Translations under genes and position numbers: made by a program
The notes under the pieces: generated by a model
The model's input: the letters and a program-made list of their open reading frames with translations, nothing else
What the model was told of the DNA's origin: nothing
The model's database searches: none
Source: ZAX-1 sp046533095
Lineage (GTDB): Bacteria; Bacillota; Clostridia; Lachnospirales; Lachnospiraceae
NCBI GenBank assembly: GCA_046533095.1
Contig: JAJQRA010000035.1
Coordinates: 62,001-126,000, forward strand
DNA: 64,000 nucleotides
Direction of reading: 5' to 3'
Shown: piece after piece, positions 62,380 to 64,000 of the stretch
How the letters are laid out: each line of letters begins with the position of its first letter
How positions within the stretch are numbered: the first letter of the stretch is position 1

Positions 62380-64000
62380 ATGAACAAAGCTAAATTGAAA
62401 CAAATTTTACTCTATGCCCTTGCGGTGGCAGTGGCAAAAATTCCACTTGCAGGCTGCTATCCGTTTATAGCCGGATTTTTTGTTGCAGCATATTTAGAGG
62501 AAGTAAACCGGACGCTGCTTTTGATTTTTACAATCTTTGGAATGACGTTGTTCCTGCCGGTGCAGGCAATGGCAAAATATAGTATGGTCGTTATGGTTTG
62601 TGCGATAGCAATAAAATTTGTTGAATGGGCAAATAAGAGCTGCCGTACCAGAGTAGGTGCTTTTATTTGTGGAGTCAGTGTCATGCTTCTATCCGTGGCG
62701 GGGGAACTTCTTTTAATACGCAATCGAGCAAGCATCTGGATGGGAATCATGGAAAGCGTCTTTGTGGTGGGCTTTGTGCTCGTTTTAACGCCTTTGCTGC
62801 ATACTTACTTAGAGGGCAGGGGTGCCATAGGTGGACGAGCCATAGTCGGAAATCTCATCGGTGGAGGCTATCGGGGGAAACCAAAGAGAACGCAGATAAC
62901 AGCACCGGAAAACACAGAGCGGCTACAGTCTTATGCAGAATCCTTTAATGGGCTCTCAAAAATGTTTTATCGGATGAGTCATCAAAAAAATGGATTTGGA
63001 CTGGAAGAATTTGGAAAGATGCAACGAGAAGTGACAGGTAAACTATGCATTGCCTGTGACCAGTGCGCGTTGTGCTGGCAGGAAGAAACAAGTCCAATGT
63101 ATCAGATTTTTTATGGTTTAATCTACTCGTTGGAACAGCTTGGAACGCCGGATAAAGAAGTCGTGCGGCAACTTTCTGAATATTGTCCGTATTCACAGGC
63201 CGTTGTAGAAGAGGCGACAGGTGTTTTTGAAAAAGCAAGGCTGAACCTTTCTTGGTACAATCGTTTAGTGGAAAACAGAGAGGTGATTGCACAGCAATTA
63301 GACGCAATGGCATATATCATGGAAGACTGTGCAAAAGAGTACAAGGATGTCAGCAAGGAAGAGGGGAAAATGCTGGCCACTGTCCGCTATCGTATGAAAG
63401 AGCGGGGAGTCCATACGCAAGAAATGCATTTATTTGAAAAACAAAATGCCCGACTTTCTTTACAGGTAAAAGTAGTATCTAGATGGGGAAATTATATTGC
63501 AGTAAAAGAATTGACAAAGGCAGTGTGCGAAGGATTGAAAAAAAATATGATTCCTGCTAAAAATTGTAAGTCGCTCGTCGGAAAAGAAGAATGCCTTTTG
63601 GTATTTGAAGAAGAACCGCTGTTTCATACCTTGCATGGGGTCTCTAGGCTTACGAAAGACGGGGCACAAATTTCCGGCGACAACTTTTCATTTCTGGATT
63701 TGGAGGGCGGACAAAGTGTTTTAACGCTCTCTGACGGAATGGGTTCTGGAATTCGTGCTTGTAAAGAAAGCGAAATGGTGATAGAGTTAATAGAGAAATT
63801 CTTAGAAACAGGGTTTCAGAAAGAAACGGCAATCCGAATGATGAATTCGGCCATGGTAATGCATGGCGAGGATGGCATGTTTTCTACGGTGGACTTGGCG
63901 GCGATTGATTTGTATACGGGTATGTGTGAATTCTATAAAATTGGCGCATCATCTACTTTTATTAAACGTGGCGACGAGGTGGAGTGCATTGGCTCGGCCG
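62380..64000 (+). CDS. spoIIE: Stage II sporulation protein E (cut by window edge)
   Basis: 540 residues are visible and the frame is open at the right edge; the full protein is normally about 800. Many N-terminal membrane helices (about 5-165) are followed by a cytoplasmic linker with a CIACDQCALCW cysteine motif and the start of the PP2C phosphatase domain (GDNFSFLDLEGG, SDGMGSG). SpoIIE sits at the polar septum and dephosphorylates SpoIIAA to activate sigma-F in the forespore. GGGAGG precedes the ATG. Gene order after divIC is conserved. Confidence 0.96.
   Translation, partial: MNKAKLKQILLYALAVAVAKIPLAGCYPFIAGFFVAAYLEEVNRTLLLIFTIFGMTLFLPVQAMAKYSMVVMVCAIAIKFVEWANKSCRTRVGAFICGVSVMLLSVAGELLLIRNRASIWMGIMESVFVVGFVLVLTPLLHTYLEGRGAIGGRAIVGNLIGGGYRGKPKRTQITAPENTERLQSYAESFNGLSKMFYRMSHQKNGFGLEEFGKMQREVTGKLCIACDQCALCWQEETSPMYQIFYGLIYSLEQLGTPDKEVVRQLSEYCPYSQAVVEEATGVFEKARLNLSWYNRLVENREVIAQQLDAMAYIMEDCAKEYKDVSKEEGKMLATVRYRMKERGVHTQEMHLFEKQNARLSLQVKVVSRWGNYIAVKELTKAVCEGLKKNMIPAKNCKSLVGKEECLLVFEEEPLFHTLHGVSRLTKDGAQISGDNFSFLDLEGGQSVLTLSDGMGSGIRACKESEMVIELIEKFLETGFQKETAIRMMNSAMVMHGEDGMFSTVDLAAIDLYTGMCEFYKIGASSTFIKRGDEVECIGSA

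Overview
The window is 64 kb of chromosome from an anaerobic, endospore-forming Clostridia, most likely Lachnospiraceae-like. The sporulation genes show this: a spoVA cluster (AA, AB, AC, AD, AE), a cotS-like coat gene, yabP, yabQ, divIC and spoIIE. Strong Shine-Dalgarno sites, consensus sigma-A promoters and a moderately AT-rich sequence agree. I had no database access, so the genus is not determined.

Layout. 1-7117 is a sugar-uptake and hydrolysis operon: a substrate-binding protein (cut by the left edge), two ABC permeases and two GH3 glycosidases. 7424-12675 holds a MATE transporter, tRNA-Gln, an acyl-ACP thioesterase, a CvfB-like S1 protein, a CPBP protease and a signal-less amidase. 12734-18904 is a visibly GC-richer block (AraC regulator, GH3, metallo-beta-lactamase fold protein, sialate O-acetylesterase-like enzyme) that looks like a transferred glycan-use locus. 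19374-29288 carries a DUF1700 protein with a large cNMP-fold protein, a tiny Asn/Ser-rich protein, a rhodanese, an RNA methyltransferase, a papain-like protease, a second amidase, RdgB and a phosphodiesterase.

29440-30156 is an array of five-plus-one tRNA genes (Pro, Gly, Arg, His, Gln, Lys) behind a perfect sigma-A promoter. Immediately after tRNA-Lys comes an accessory region (about 30.4-36.6 kb): a LexA/S24-type repressor with three operators divergent from a DUF1848 gene; a leftward operon arsR-hgcA-hgcB-truncated ACR3; IS3 debris; and a Nudix/VOC pair. The hgcAB pair is the main discovery. HgcA has the NVWCAAGK cap-helix motif followed by membrane helices, and HgcB has two 4Fe-4S motifs, the extra conserved Cys and a terminal Cys pair. 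These are the two genes required for mercury methylation. Here they are translationally coupled to an ArsR regulator with a consensus promoter inside a perfect inverted-repeat operator.

36.7-42.8 kb is the spoVA cluster, started by a textbook sigma-G promoter and carrying extra genes: a repeat-rich membrane protein ahead of spoVAA, and a polysaccharide deacetylase between spoVAC and spoVAD. 43.3-54.7 kb holds a chemoreceptor with decayed copies of its own tail, guaB, tcdA, a HAD phosphatase, a CCA-adding enzyme, a CotS-like protein, a PEGA lipoprotein and phosphoglucomutase. 54.9-64.0 kb is the conserved hup-rqcP-yabP-yabQ-divIC-spoIIE string, interrupted by a 1583-residue hybrid histidine kinase. 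spoIIE runs off the right edge and has the 21-bp-spaced promoter typical of Spo0A-activated sigma-A promoters.

A recurrent oddity is the number of unrelated short tandem repeats (units of 13, 15, 17, about 20, 40 and 45 bp) in intergenic DNA, and one 30-bp unit inside a gene. I saw no CRISPR array and no complete phage or insertion sequence.
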